Source of the DNA: M3007 sp964392655
GTDB lineage: Bacteria > Bacteroidota > Bacteroidia > Chitinophagales > Saprospiraceae
Length of the DNA: 10,418 nt
NCBI GenBank assembly: GCA_964392655.1
Contig: CAYMQY010000161.1
Span: forward strand, 1-10,418
Direction of reading: 5' to 3'
Both the position numbers and the translations under genes were made by a program. The notes beneath the pieces were generated by a model. That model did no database searches and was not told where the DNA came from. It saw only the letters and a program-made list of their open reading frames with translations. Below, in pieces: positions 1 to 6,890 of the stretch (within the stretch, counting starts at the first letter, position 1; the number at the start of each line of letters is the position of its first letter).

Positions 1-57
1 ACCTTCGACCAGTCCACGAGGATGAAGATGAACGGCCAGGAGGGGGTTCACCACTAA
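1..57 (+). CDS. possible 3' end of a plus-strand gene (partial)
   Basis: Frame 1 is open from the window edge to a TAA at 55-57 and would encode an 18-residue tail, TFDQSTRMKMNGQEGVHH. The stop and the last residues lie inside the inverted repeat of 37-85, so if the gene is real the repeat supplies its end. Frame 3 is also open, to a TAG at 66-68, and the minus strand of 1-36 is open too, so the reading frame is not decided by the sequence. No family can be recognised from so few residues. The entry is kept only because the stretch to the left is probably coding. Confidence 0.2.
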   Translation, partial: TFDQSTRMKMNGQEGVHH

Positions 58-85
58 AGGCACTTTAGTGGTGAACCCCCTCCTG
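37..85 (-). terminator. perfect 23-bp hairpin downstream of the thioredoxin-like gene
   Basis: Positions 37-59 and 63-85 are perfect reverse complements around a 3-nt loop (60-62). The hairpin starts 10 nt beyond the TAG stop (96-98) of the minus-strand thioredoxin-like gene, where a transcription terminator is expected. There is no run of T after the stem on either strand, so it is not a textbook intrinsic terminator. It could also act as an mRNA 3'-end stabiliser or be a mobile palindromic repeat. The stem is visible directly; the terminator role is inference. Confidence 0.55.
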
Positions 86-95
86 TTGTGTCTTG

Positions 96-1577
96 CTACT
101 TATCGCCTTTCGACTTTTTCCGCTCTTCCTGAAACTTCATCACGTCCTCCATGATCTCGTTCAGTTTTTCGGCACCGATGCGTTTCATCAAAATTTCATG
201 CTTGCGGTCCAGCACAAAAATCTGCGGTGTGGACTGCACATCGTACGTCATTTTGTAGCGGCTCTGAATGTATGGATCGTAAGTATTCAAAAACAGGAAG
301 TCGCTGAATTCTTTCTCCTCCAGGGCTTTCCAGCAGGTATCCTTCACTTTTTCAGGTGTATTGGAATCTTCTTTTGCCGTAACGACGGCGGTGCAAACAG
401 CAAAGACTTTCACCCCGCGGTCCTTGAACTTTTTGGCAAACTCGACCATGTGCGGAGCGGCTTTTTTGCAGTGGCTGCAATCCGGCGCCCAAAAAAACAG
501 CACGGTGTAGTCGGCATCCACATCCCACAGTGCCACGGGTTTGTCGTTACGGTCTTTCACGATGATATTCGGGGCAATCTTCCCGATCAGGATCGGCTCA
601 AGGCGGCGGGCATTGTCGCATATTTTTTCGAGGTCTTCTTCCTTAACCCAGGGCGCGCCGCCGTTGCAGTAGTAGCGCTGTGCCAGGTGCACATAGCAGG
701 CATCCATGCCCACAATGGTTGATTTGGCAAACGTATTCAGGTAGTGAATCAGGTAGAATTTGTACGTCTCCTGGCTGTTTTTCAGTTTTTCGATAACCTG
801 ATCCAGCGCCAGGCTTATACTGTCGGGGTGCTGCGGCACGACTTTGTTGATGTAATTATCCACCTTGGGATGCAATACAGGGCTGCGCAGCAGGCAAGGA
901 TCGGCGATGTCAATGTTGTCGAAATAGTGCGCACGATACCAGTAGTATTTTTTGAGTTGAATCTCCTTGGCGTCTTTCCCCTCAAATTCAGGGATTTCCG
1001 GCTCCAGTGAACTTTTGATAATTTTCGCGGTCAGCGTACTTGCGTTTTTACTGATCAGGTCATTCTGGTATTTGCGCACCTGGTTGTCCAAATCGCCGCT
1101 TTCTTTGACAAGGCGAAGCGAGTCGGCCGCATTGCCGTTTGTACGACCAAGTTTGGCTTTGATGGTATCGGCATCCACGCGCATTTTGTTCAAAAAGCCT
1201 AAGTATTCGTAGAAAAGCCTGTTTTCATCGCTGCCTTTGATCTTCATCTTTTCCACAATAGCCTTGACATCTGTCTGCATGGTGAAATCCTGATCGTTTT
1301 CGGAAAGCAGAATCTGGATGAAGGCGTTGTCGGGCTTGAGTACAAAGAGGTACACGCCGCAGGGCAACAGGGTGTCGGCCTTGAACGTGAAATAACCGTC
1401 GGAACCGACCTCGACCGTGTCTTTCACATACTGCTTGTCGCCGAAATGGAAGCCGAGCACGAGTTCCTTGTGTTCATAATTATCCAATTTGACCCGGAGA
1501 TTGTGTCCCTTTTGAGCGTTTGCCGAGGTAAGGCAGAAGAGAAGGATGAGTAGGAAAAAACTGAAACGAGCGGTCAT
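96..1577 (-). CDS. secreted TlpA-like thioredoxin-fold protein (DUF4369/DUF5106-type architecture)
   Basis: This 493-residue protein is probably a periplasmic or envelope thiol-disulfide oxidoreductase. Residues 1-22 form a signal peptide with a hydrophobic core and an ANA-Q cleavage site. It has no lipobox cysteine, so it is probably not a lipoprotein. Residues about 25-105 resemble the beta-rich DUF4369 domain that precedes many Bacteroidota TlpA proteins. Residues about 110-330 are mostly helical and DUF5106-like. Residues about 335-480 form a thioredoxin/AhpC-TSA fold with the active site FWAPDCSHCKK (Cys367 and Cys370) and the cis-proline in STPQIF (Pro451). The ATG start is directly followed by the signal peptide. 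It lies 51 nt after the sigma-54 regulator gene and is probably the last gene of the miaB transcription unit. Family and fold are confident. The reductant and substrate are unknown; roles in cytochrome c maturation or general disulfide reduction are both possible. Confidence 0.88.
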   Translation of the reverse strand: MTARFSFFLLILLFCLTSANAQKGHNLRVKLDNYEHKELVLGFHFGDKQYVKDTVEVGSDGYFTFKADTLLPCGVYLFVLKPDNAFIQILLSENDQDFTMQTDVKAIVEKMKIKGSDENRLFYEYLGFLNKMRVDADTIKAKLGRTNGNAADSLRLVKESGDLDNQVRKYQNDLISKNASTLTAKIIKSSLEPEIPEFEGKDAKEIQLKKYYWYRAHYFDNIDIADPCLLRSPVLHPKVDNYINKVVPQHPDSISLALDQVIEKLKNSQETYKFYLIHYLNTFAKSTIVGMDACYVHLAQRYYCNGGAPWVKEEDLEKICDNARRLEPILIGKIAPNIIVKDRNDKPVALWDVDADYTVLFFWAPDCSHCKKAAPHMVEFAKKFKDRGVKVFAVCTAVVTAKEDSNTPEKVKDTCWKALEEKEFSDFLFLNTYDPYIQSRYKMTYDVQSTPQIFVLDRKHEILMKRIGAEKLNEIMEDVMKFQEERKKSKGDK

Positions 1578-1628
1578 GGTAGTGACAGGTTGATTGAATG
1601 TTGCGAGTAATGACGGTTTTCAGTGAAA

Positions 1629-2921
1629 TCAAAGATTGTACTGTTTGATTTTTCGGTACAGCGTGCGTTCCGAAATTTTCAGCTCTTCGGCAGCCTCTTT
1701 CCGGCGGCCATGATATTTTTTCAAAGCGCGGCGAATGGCATCTTTTTCGATTTCATCCATCGCCAGTGGAGCATCCTCCACGTCGGAACGGTCGAACGCG
1801 CCGGGTGGTTTGGACGGCTCAATGATGATCGGCGTCACACGAACACTCGACTCATCCTCCAGCGCGGGCATGGTTTCCGCGTGTCCGCTGAAACCTGATC
1901 TTGAGCCGGCTGAAAACGCCGGTTCGGTATACGCTGGTTGCAAGCGTCTCAGGTTGCTCATGTCGGGCATCTGCAGGTTGTTGCTGTGGATGAGTTCAAA
2001 CACGAGCCCTTTCAGATCGTTCAGGTCGTTTTTCATGTCCACCAGCAACTTGTAGAAGATTTCCCGCTCCTGAAATTCGCTGCCTTTAGCGCCACCTGAT
2101 CCGTTACGATCAGCCGGGATGGGCAGGTTTCGGGTAAACATCTGCGGCATCTGCCGCTGCAGCGCCTCTGCGCTGATCTCGCGGTCTTCGGACAAAACGG
2201 ACAACTGTTCCGCTACATTTTTCAGTTCGCGAATGTTGCCCGGCCAGCGGTAGGTTTCGAGGGCAAACTGCGCGTTATCGTCGAGCCGAACAGGTTGCAT
2301 CCGGTATCTTTCGGCAAAATCGTGTGCAAACTTGCGGAACAACACCAGAATATCCTCACGCCGGTCTTTCAGCGCCGGCACCCGAATGGGCACCGTACTC
2401 AGGCGGTAGTACAGGTCCTCACGGAACTTGCCGCGCCGTACGCGCTCTTCGAGATCCACATTGGTGGCGGCAATGACGCGTACGTCGGTGCGCAGCACCT
2501 TCGAGGAGCCGACGCGGATAAACTCGCCGGATTCCAGTACCCGCAGCAGGTAGGCCTGCGTGTCGAGTGGCATCTCGGCAATTTCGTCCAGGAAAATCGT
2601 GCCGCCGTTCACCGTTTCGAAGTAGCCCTTGCGGTCGTTCACGGCGCCGGTAAACGCGCCTTTTTCGTGCCCGAACAACTCGGAATTGATCGTGCCCTCG
2701 GGTATTGCGCCGCAATTGACGGCGATGAACTCGTTGTGCTTGCGGGCACTCAGGGCGTGTATGATTTTGGAAAAAACTTCCTTGCCCACCCCGCTCTCGC
2801 CGGTGATGAGCACGCTGAGGTCGGTAGGCGCCACGCGCACAGCCGTTTCCAGTGCCGCATCCAGCAGTTGGGACGTGCCGACGATGCCGAAGCGTTGTTT
2901 TATGGACAGGAGGTTGGACAT
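1629..2921 (-). CDS. sigma-54-dependent Fis-family transcriptional activator without sensor domain
   Basis: This 430-residue bacterial enhancer-binding protein drives open-complex formation by sigma-54 RNA polymerase through ATP hydrolysis. The AAA+ domain starts almost at residue 10. Walker A is GESGVGKE (41-48), the sigma-54 contact loop GAFTGA is intact (88-93), Walker B is GGTIFLDEIAEM (106-117), the arginine-finger region is FREDLYYRL (166-174), and WPGNIREL is at 226-233. A low-complexity linker with one helical stretch (about 285-315) leads to a Fis-type helix-turn-helix at 391-430. There is no receiver, GAF or PAS domain, so activity must be controlled by expression or a partner protein, as in PspF-type regulators. 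The frame is open upstream to 3059, but that would overlap miaB by more than 100 nt. The ATG at 2921, 11 nt after the miaB stop and just before the conserved start of the domain, is preferred. Its targets are unknown. Confidence 0.93.
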   Translation of the reverse strand: MSNLLSIKQRFGIVGTSQLLDAALETAVRVAPTDLSVLITGESGVGKEVFSKIIHALSARKHNEFIAVNCGAIPEGTINSELFGHEKGAFTGAVNDRKGYFETVNGGTIFLDEIAEMPLDTQAYLLRVLESGEFIRVGSSKVLRTDVRVIAATNVDLEERVRRGKFREDLYYRLSTVPIRVPALKDRREDILVLFRKFAHDFAERYRMQPVRLDDNAQFALETYRWPGNIRELKNVAEQLSVLSEDREISAEALQRQMPQMFTRNLPIPADRNGSGGAKGSEFQEREIFYKLLVDMKNDLNDLKGLVFELIHSNNLQMPDMSNLRRLQPAYTEPAFSAGSRSGFSGHAETMPALEDESSVRVTPIIIEPSKPPGAFDRSDVEDAPLAMDEIEKDAIRRALKKYHGRRKEAAEELKISERTLYRKIKQYNL

Positions 2922-2932
2922 CACGTAGATAA

Positions 2933-4366
2933 TTAAACAATTTCCCCAATTAACGTCGCGCTCGTCACCTCCTTTACCCGCACCTGCACATAATCCCCCG
3001 GCTTCAGCCCTGGCTTTTTCGGAAACACCACCATCTTGTTCTGTGTGTTGCGTCCGCAAAAATCCTGGTCCGACTTGCGCGAGTTGCCTTCAATGAGTAC
3101 CTCGAACACCTTGCCGATATCGGCTTGGTTATGGCGCAGGCTGACGGCGGTTTGCAGGCGGATGATCTCGTTCAGACGGCGTTTTTTGACTTCCTCTGGA
3201 ATGTCGTCGGGATATTTGCGCGCGGCCAGCGTGCCGGGGCGTTCGGAGTAAAAAAACATGTACGACATGGAAAAATTAGCCCATTCCACGATGCTGAGCG
3301 TGTCCTGATGCTCGTCCTCGGTTTCGGAACAAAAGCCGGTGATGATGTCGCTCGACACCGCCGCCTCAGGCAGAATGGTGCGGATAGCGTGGATACGGGC
3401 CTCGTACCAGGGCCGGTCGTAGGTGCGGTTCATCATCTCGAGGATGCGGCTGTTGCCCGACTGTACCGGCAGGTGGATGTACTTGCAGATATTGTCGTAC
3501 CTGGCCATCGTATGCAGCACCTCGTCGGTCATGTCTTTGGGGTGGCTCGTGCTGAAACGCACACGCAGGTTCGGATGCACCTGAGCCGTCATTTCCAGCA
3601 GGTTGGCGAAGTTGACGCGCTCGCCGGTTTCGGGGTTTTCCCACTTGTACGAGTCCACATTCTGGCCGAGCAGGGTGACTTCGCGGTAGCCGTTTTCGAA
3701 CAAACTTGCTGCTTCGGACACGATGCTGTATGGGTCGCGCGAGCGTTCGCGGCCGCGGGTGAACGGCACTACGCAGAACGAGCACATGTTGTCGCAACCG
3801 CGCATGATGGAAATGAACGCTGTGATGCCGTTGCTTTCGAGGCGCACCGGGTTGATGTCGGCGTAGGTTTCCTCGCGGCTGAGCAGCACGTTTACCATGC
3901 GCTGGCCGTCTTCGGCGCCGCCGATCAGGTTGGGCAGGTCGCGGTAGGCATCGGGGCCGACTACGAGGTCCACGAGTTTTTCTTCTTCAAGAAATTTCTT
4001 TTTCAGCCGCTCCGCCATGCAGCCGAGCACGCCCACCACAGTGCCCGACCGCTGTTTTTTTACGGATTCAAAAAAACGCAGGCGCTTACGCACGGTTTCC
4101 TCGGCTTTTTCGCGGATGGAGCAGGTGTTGATCAGGATCAGGTCGCTTTCTTCCACATTACGGGTAGGGGAGTAGCCCGCTTCATGCAGGATTGACGCTA
4201 CGATTTCCGAATCGCTGAAATTCATCTGGCAGCCGTAACTCTCGATGTAAAATTTCCGTCCGCCCGGCACACTCGTTTCCTGCCAGTGCTCCTTGAACAG
4301 CACATTGCCCTGCTTCGCCTCGTCTATGGTTTTGATGCCCTCCAGTGTCGGGTTGTTGTCGTACAT
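2933..4366 (-). CDS. miaB: tRNA-2-methylthio-N6-dimethylallyladenosine synthase (MiaB)
   Basis: This 477-residue radical-SAM methylthiotransferase converts i6A37 to ms2i6A37 in tRNAs that read UNN codons. The N-terminal MTTase domain holds the auxiliary-cluster cysteines Cys46 (in YIESYGCQMN), Cys82 (in INTCSIRE) and Cys116 (in GVLGCMAER). The radical-SAM motif CxxxCxxC is Cys191, Cys195 and Cys198 in RGCDNMCSFCVVPFTRGRE. Residues about 410-477 form the TRAM domain, including KPGDYVQVRV. All key residues are present and the length is typical. The frame also allows a TTG start at 4393, but that codon lies within the putative -7 promoter box (4391-4398), so the ATG at 4366 is chosen. It is probably the first gene of a three-gene minus-strand unit with the sigma-54 regulator and the thioredoxin-like protein. 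Confidence 0.97.
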   Translation of the reverse strand: MYDNNPTLEGIKTIDEAKQGNVLFKEHWQETSVPGGRKFYIESYGCQMNFSDSEIVASILHEAGYSPTRNVEESDLILINTCSIREKAEETVRKRLRFFESVKKQRSGTVVGVLGCMAERLKKKFLEEEKLVDLVVGPDAYRDLPNLIGGAEDGQRMVNVLLSREETYADINPVRLESNGITAFISIMRGCDNMCSFCVVPFTRGRERSRDPYSIVSEAASLFENGYREVTLLGQNVDSYKWENPETGERVNFANLLEMTAQVHPNLRVRFSTSHPKDMTDEVLHTMARYDNICKYIHLPVQSGNSRILEMMNRTYDRPWYEARIHAIRTILPEAAVSSDIITGFCSETEDEHQDTLSIVEWANFSMSYMFFYSERPGTLAARKYPDDIPEEVKKRRLNEIIRLQTAVSLRHNQADIGKVFEVLIEGNSRKSDQDFCGRNTQNKMVVFPKKPGLKPGDYVQVRVKEVTSATLIGEIV

Positions 4367-4390
4367 ATTTCGTGCTTCGATTTGCGGGGG

Positions 4391-4427
4391 CAAATGTAGG
4401 GCGTTTTCAGGAAGAAAATGACAAAAT
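4391..4427 (-). promoter_or_regulatory. Bacteroidota-type promoter of miaB (-7 and -33 boxes)
   Basis: On the minus strand TACATTTG (4398-4391) is an exact match to the Bacteroidota -7 consensus TAnnTTTG. A TTG (4424-4422) lies 23 nt upstream and may serve as the -33 element; that spacing is at the long end. Transcription would begin about 10 nt before the ATG at 4366. The -7 match is seen directly; promoter function is inferred. Confidence 0.6.
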
Positions 4428-4507
4428 GGCAGGGAGGGTTTTGTCCCCGCAAATCCAAAATTGAATTTTATTCTCCAGGGGAAAAATCGCGCAAAAGGTA
4501 TCAGGCA

Positions 4508-5371
4508 TCAAATTTTCTCCAACGCCGCCACAATCAACTTCTCCACCGCCTTGCCGGTATCCTTGCTGAATTGTCCCAGAGGCCGGTTGGCAATCACAGC
4601 GCTCAGCGACATAGCCCGGTGCCCGAGCAAGCGGCACAGGCCGAACATGGCCGCCGTTTCCATTTCGAGGTTCAGAATCCGGGTATTGTCGAAACTGAAC
4701 TGTTGCAGCCGGTCGAGGTAGCCGGGCAGCCGCACGGGCGCACGCAGTTGCCGGCCTTGCGGGCCGTAAAAACCGGGGTTTGTAGCCGTAAATCCCTGGT
4801 AAAATCCGTCGGAAAACTGACCGATCAGCGCCGGGTCAGCAGGCGCAAAATATGGCGCCAGGGGAAACGACCAGGCATCGCCGAAATGCGCGCGCAGGGC
4901 GTCCGTCACCGGGTGCTGCTGCTGGTCGGGCGCCGCGTAAAACTGCAACAGCCCATCCAGCCCGATGCCGCCGGTGGAAGCCACCAGTCCGTCCACCGGA
5001 ATTTCGGCCTGCAAACCGCCCGCCGTGCCGAGCCGGATCAGCGTCAGTGGAGTGGGGGAGTGCCTGGGCTGGCGGGTTTGGAAATCAATGTTGAACAGGG
5101 CGTCCAGTTCGTTCACCACGATATCAATGTTGTCCGGCCCGATACCGGAAGAGATGACGCTCAGGCGTTGCTTGCCGAGCCAGCCTGTGTGGGTGACAAA
5201 CTCGCGTTTGCGCACCCGGTGCTCAATGCGATCGAAGTGGCGACTGACTTTTGCCACCCGATCCTGATCGCCTACAGTGATGATAAGTGGCGCTATTTGT
5301 TCGGGCAGCAGGTTCAGGTGGTACACGCTGCCGTCTTTGTTCAAAATGAGTTCGGACTCCCGGATTTTCAT
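4508..5371 (-). CDS. nucleoside phosphorylase (PNP/UDP family, uridine phosphorylase-like)
   Basis: This 287-residue enzyme is predicted to cleave nucleosides with phosphate to give ribose-1-phosphate and free base in cytoplasmic salvage. Family landmarks are GDQDR (34-38, N-terminal phosphate loop), the phosphate-binding RLGTAGGLQ (113-121), FYGPQGRQ (201-208), which fits the base-binding region of the uridine phosphorylase branch, the ribose-binding NLEMETA (234-240) with the Glu-Met-Glu core, and ANRPLGQFSKD (261-271). The frame extends upstream to 5521, into the divergent DciA gene. The ATG at 5371 begins the conserved sequence (MKIRESELIL) and is preferred. Residues 142-200 are an insert-like region rich in aromatic and proline residues, and the pyrimidine or purine preference cannot be fixed from sequence alone. 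It is divergent from the DciA gene and separated from miaB by 141 nt that contain the miaB promoter. No strong terminator was seen after it. Confidence 0.92.
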   Translation of the reverse strand: MKIRESELILNKDGSVYHLNLLPEQIAPLIITVGDQDRVAKVSRHFDRIEHRVRKREFVTHTGWLGKQRLSVISSGIGPDNIDIVVNELDALFNIDFQTRQPRHSPTPLTLIRLGTAGGLQAEIPVDGLVASTGGIGLDGLLQFYAAPDQQQHPVTDALRAHFGDAWSFPLAPYFAPADPALIGQFSDGFYQGFTATNPGFYGPQGRQLRAPVRLPGYLDRLQQFSFDNTRILNLEMETAAMFGLCRLLGHRAMSLSAVIANRPLGQFSKDTGKAVEKLIVAALEKI

Positions 5372-5415
5372 GGCAAGTAGTTTTTTTTGCCGTGAAAATA
5401 CGGCTTGTTTTACCG

Positions 5416-5423
5416 TTCCTTTG
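5416..5423 (+). promoter_or_regulatory. weak -7 box candidate for the DciA-like gene
   Basis: TTCCTTTG matches the Bacteroidota -7 consensus TAnnTTTG at all fixed positions except one (T for A). It lies 56 nt before the ATG at 5480, in the 108-bp region shared with the divergent phosphorylase gene. No TTG is found at the expected -33 distance: the nearest are 8 and 26 nt away. The assignment is tentative. Confidence 0.28.
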
Positions 5424-5479
5424 CACTGGATTTTCCGCAAAATCATCCGCTGTTTCAGCGCGCCAAAACACAACACGGC

Positions 5480-5770
5480 ATGAAGAAAAAAAACGACCTT
5501 TCCTTGCAGGAGGCTATGCAAGCCATGTTGCGCGAATACCGCCTTGAACCGCAGGTAAATGAGGCGCGTGTCAAAATGCTCTGGGCAAAACTGATGGGAA
5601 AAACCATTTCCACCTACACGTCGAATATCACCGTGCGGAAAAACGTACTCTACCTCACCATCCTTTCCGCCCCCCTCAAGCAGGAACTTTCCTACGCCAA
5701 GGACAAGATCAAAGACCTGCTCAACGACGAAATGGGGGAGGAATTCGTGAAAGACGTGGTAATTCGGTGA
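5480..5770 (+). CDS. DUF721 / DciA-like replicative helicase loader
   Basis: This is a short 96-residue DUF721 protein. The family includes DciA, the ancestral factor that helps load or operate DnaB helicase in bacteria lacking DnaC or DnaI. The pattern is visible: an N-terminal helix (8-21), the core WAKLMGKTISTYTSNITVRKNVLYL (35-59) with its conserved Trp and Gly, then LTILSAPLKQELSYAKDKI (59-77) and a C-terminal basic/hydrophobic end, KDVVIR. The compact single-domain form without a long disordered tail is usual in Bacteroidota. Upstream codons in frame reach 5405, but the ATG at 5480 followed by a Lys-rich start gives the normal family length. It is divergent from the phosphorylase and convergent with the HhH protein gene. 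None of its common replication or repair neighbours, such as recF, gyrB or dnaA, is in this window. Family assignment is firm; the helicase role is transferred from the family. Confidence 0.88.
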   Translation: MKKKNDLSLQEAMQAMLREYRLEPQVNEARVKMLWAKLMGKTISTYTSNITVRKNVLYLTILSAPLKQELSYAKDKIKDLLNDEMGEEFVKDVVIR

Positions 5771-5771
5771 G

Positions 5772-5820
5772 GGTTTCTGGTTAGAAGGTTTCTGGTTAGA
5801 AGGTTGGAAGGTTTCTGGTT
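5772..5820 (+). repeat. tandem direct repeat, 15-bp unit
   Basis: The unit GGTTTCTGGTTAGAA occurs exactly twice in tandem (5772-5786 and 5787-5801). A shorter GGTTGGAA (5802-5809) and a partial third copy, GGTTTCTGGTT (5810-5820), follow. The array starts one base after the stop codon of the DciA-like gene. It is built from shorter GGTT-containing words, which suggests slippage or recombination within a simple intergenic repeat. Confidence 0.85.
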
Positions 5821-5876
5821 GATCAGCACCAACTTTCCAACCTTCTAACCAGAAACCCTCAAACCTTAATTTTTAT
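5787..5876. terminator. long imperfect hairpin between convergent genes, possible bidirectional terminator
   Basis: Positions 5787-5813 pair with 5831-5857 with one mismatch in 27 bp, leaving a 17-nt loop that contains the palindrome TGATCA. The hairpin sits between the convergent stops of the DciA-like gene (5770) and the HhH gene (5866). On the plus strand the stem is followed after a few bases by a T-rich run (5870-5874), fitting an intrinsic terminator for the DciA-like gene. On the minus strand no clear T run follows. Because either direct-repeat copy can pair with the right arm, alternative hairpins are possible. Structure is seen; function is inferred. Confidence 0.6.
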
Positions 5877-6846
5877 CCGGGCGCTTGCCGGCGTTCAGGA
5901 AATCCTGGTAGGCTTTCAGATTTTCCCATTCGCCGTTGGCGGCCAGCAGGGCCTGGGCCGACCAGGTGCCGGGGTCGTGCATGACATAGCGGGAGCCGGC
6001 TTCGGCGAGAATGTCTTTGAGTTGCTGTACCGAGGTGGCGGCCAGTTGGCCGTAAGTAGTGATACCGGCGTTGAACAGCAGTTGCTCGATTTTGGGGCCG
6101 ACGCCCTCCACAATCTTGAGGTCGTCGCGCGGGCCGCCGGTCACGGCTGCCACGAGTGGTGCGGCTTCCACAACAGCCGGCGGCTCGGGTTCTGAAGCCG
6201 GAATCTGGATGGCCGGTGCATCGCCGAGTTCGGCGATTGGAATCATGCTGTCGCGCGAGACGGGTGCTACAAATACCACGTTGTCGCCGCTTGGGGCCGG
6301 GGACGTTACCGGTTCCGGCGCAGGAATCGGTAGTTCCTCAACTTCCGGTGTCGGGGCAGGTTGTTCCGGTTCCGGTTCGGGAATTTCAGCAGCGATTCCC
6401 GTATGCGTTTGCGTGTCTATTTCCAGCGGAATGGATTCGCTCACGGCAGTTTCCGGCTCGAGACTCAGGCCAAGTTCCGTTTCGAGTTGGCGGTTGCGAG
6501 CCAGTATTTTCTCCATATCGCTCTGGAGAATTGTGAACTGGGTGCGTTGGGTGTCGGCTTCCCAGGTCAGAGTTTTGATCCGGTTTTCGAGGCTGGTCTG
6601 ATCGGACTCCAGGGTTGCCAGTTTGGCTTTCATATCATCCGCTTCGGTGCGGAGGGCGACGTTGGTGGCCGTCAGGCTGGTGTTTTCGAGGCGGAGTTGT
6701 TCCGCTTCCTGCCGGTATTTGCTCCAAAGCACCCAGCCTAACCAGAGTCCGATCAGGCCTGCCACGAGGAGCATGAACAAAATTTCAAACGTGTGGGTGG
6801 TAAAAGTTCCGGTTCCGGGGCCTTGAAATACGTCTTGCTGAAACAT
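5866..6846 (-). CDS. membrane-anchored coiled-coil protein with C-terminal helix-hairpin-helix domain
   Basis: This 326-residue protein has three parts. Residues about 21-41 form one hydrophobic membrane segment (EILFMLLVAGLIGLWLGWVLW). Residues about 45-125 are a heptad-like, charged coiled coil. Residues about 128-238 are a Pro/Glu/Ala-rich linker with repeated PEPEP and PAPEP motifs. Residues 241-285 (DDLKIVEGVGPKIEQLLFNA onward) match the helix-hairpin-helix found in proteins that bind DNA or act as a small protein-interaction module. A conserved tail, DPGTWSAQALLAANGEWENL, follows it, as in other standalone HhH proteins of this type. The basic residues K43 and R45 just after the membrane segment suggest a cytoplasmic C-terminus. 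The gene starts 44 nt after the OmpA-like gene and is probably co-transcribed with it. Function is unknown; DNA tethering or an adaptor role is possible but unproven. Confidence 0.85.
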   Translation of the reverse strand: MFQQDVFQGPGTGTFTTHTFEILFMLLVAGLIGLWLGWVLWSKYRQEAEQLRLENTSLTATNVALRTEADDMKAKLATLESDQTSLENRIKTLTWEADTQRTQFTILQSDMEKILARNRQLETELGLSLEPETAVSESIPLEIDTQTHTGIAAEIPEPEPEQPAPTPEVEELPIPAPEPVTSPAPSGDNVVFVAPVSRDSMIPIAELGDAPAIQIPASEPEPPAVVEAAPLVAAVTGGPRDDLKIVEGVGPKIEQLLFNAGITTYGQLAATSVQQLKDILAEAGSRYVMHDPGTWSAQALLAANGEWENLKAYQDFLNAGKRPDKN

Positions 6847-6890
6847 GTATCTGGATTGGAAAATGGTGAGATGGATGCAGGTTTGTCAGG

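Noticed and set aside
93..722. Plus-strand open frame of 209 codons opposite the thioredoxin-like gene
   Set aside because: It is the antisense of a gene with clear domains, and its translation matches no recognisable fold.
2922..3059. 46-residue N-terminal extension of the sigma-54 regulator
   Set aside because: It would overlap the end of miaB almost completely. The extension is low-complexity, and the family begins at the ATG at 2921.
3125..4195. Plus-strand open frame of 356 codons opposite miaB
   Set aside because: Despite its length it lies wholly antisense to a textbook MiaB. Its composition (many His, Val, Ala) is that of a reverse-frame shadow in GC-rich DNA.
4457..4469. AT-rich palindrome AAAATTGAATTTT after the phosphorylase gene
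   Set aside because: It is a 6-bp A/T-only stem with a one-base centre and no GC stem, so it is too weak to call a terminator or operator.
4418..5380. Plus-strand open frame of 320 codons opposite the phosphorylase
   Set aside because: It is antisense to a well-conserved enzyme and has a composition biased to Gln, Arg and His.
5389..5404. Small inverted repeat GCCGT...ACGGC in the phosphorylase/DciA intergenic region
   Set aside because: It has only 5 bp of stem, and nothing else suggests an operator. It is compatible with chance.
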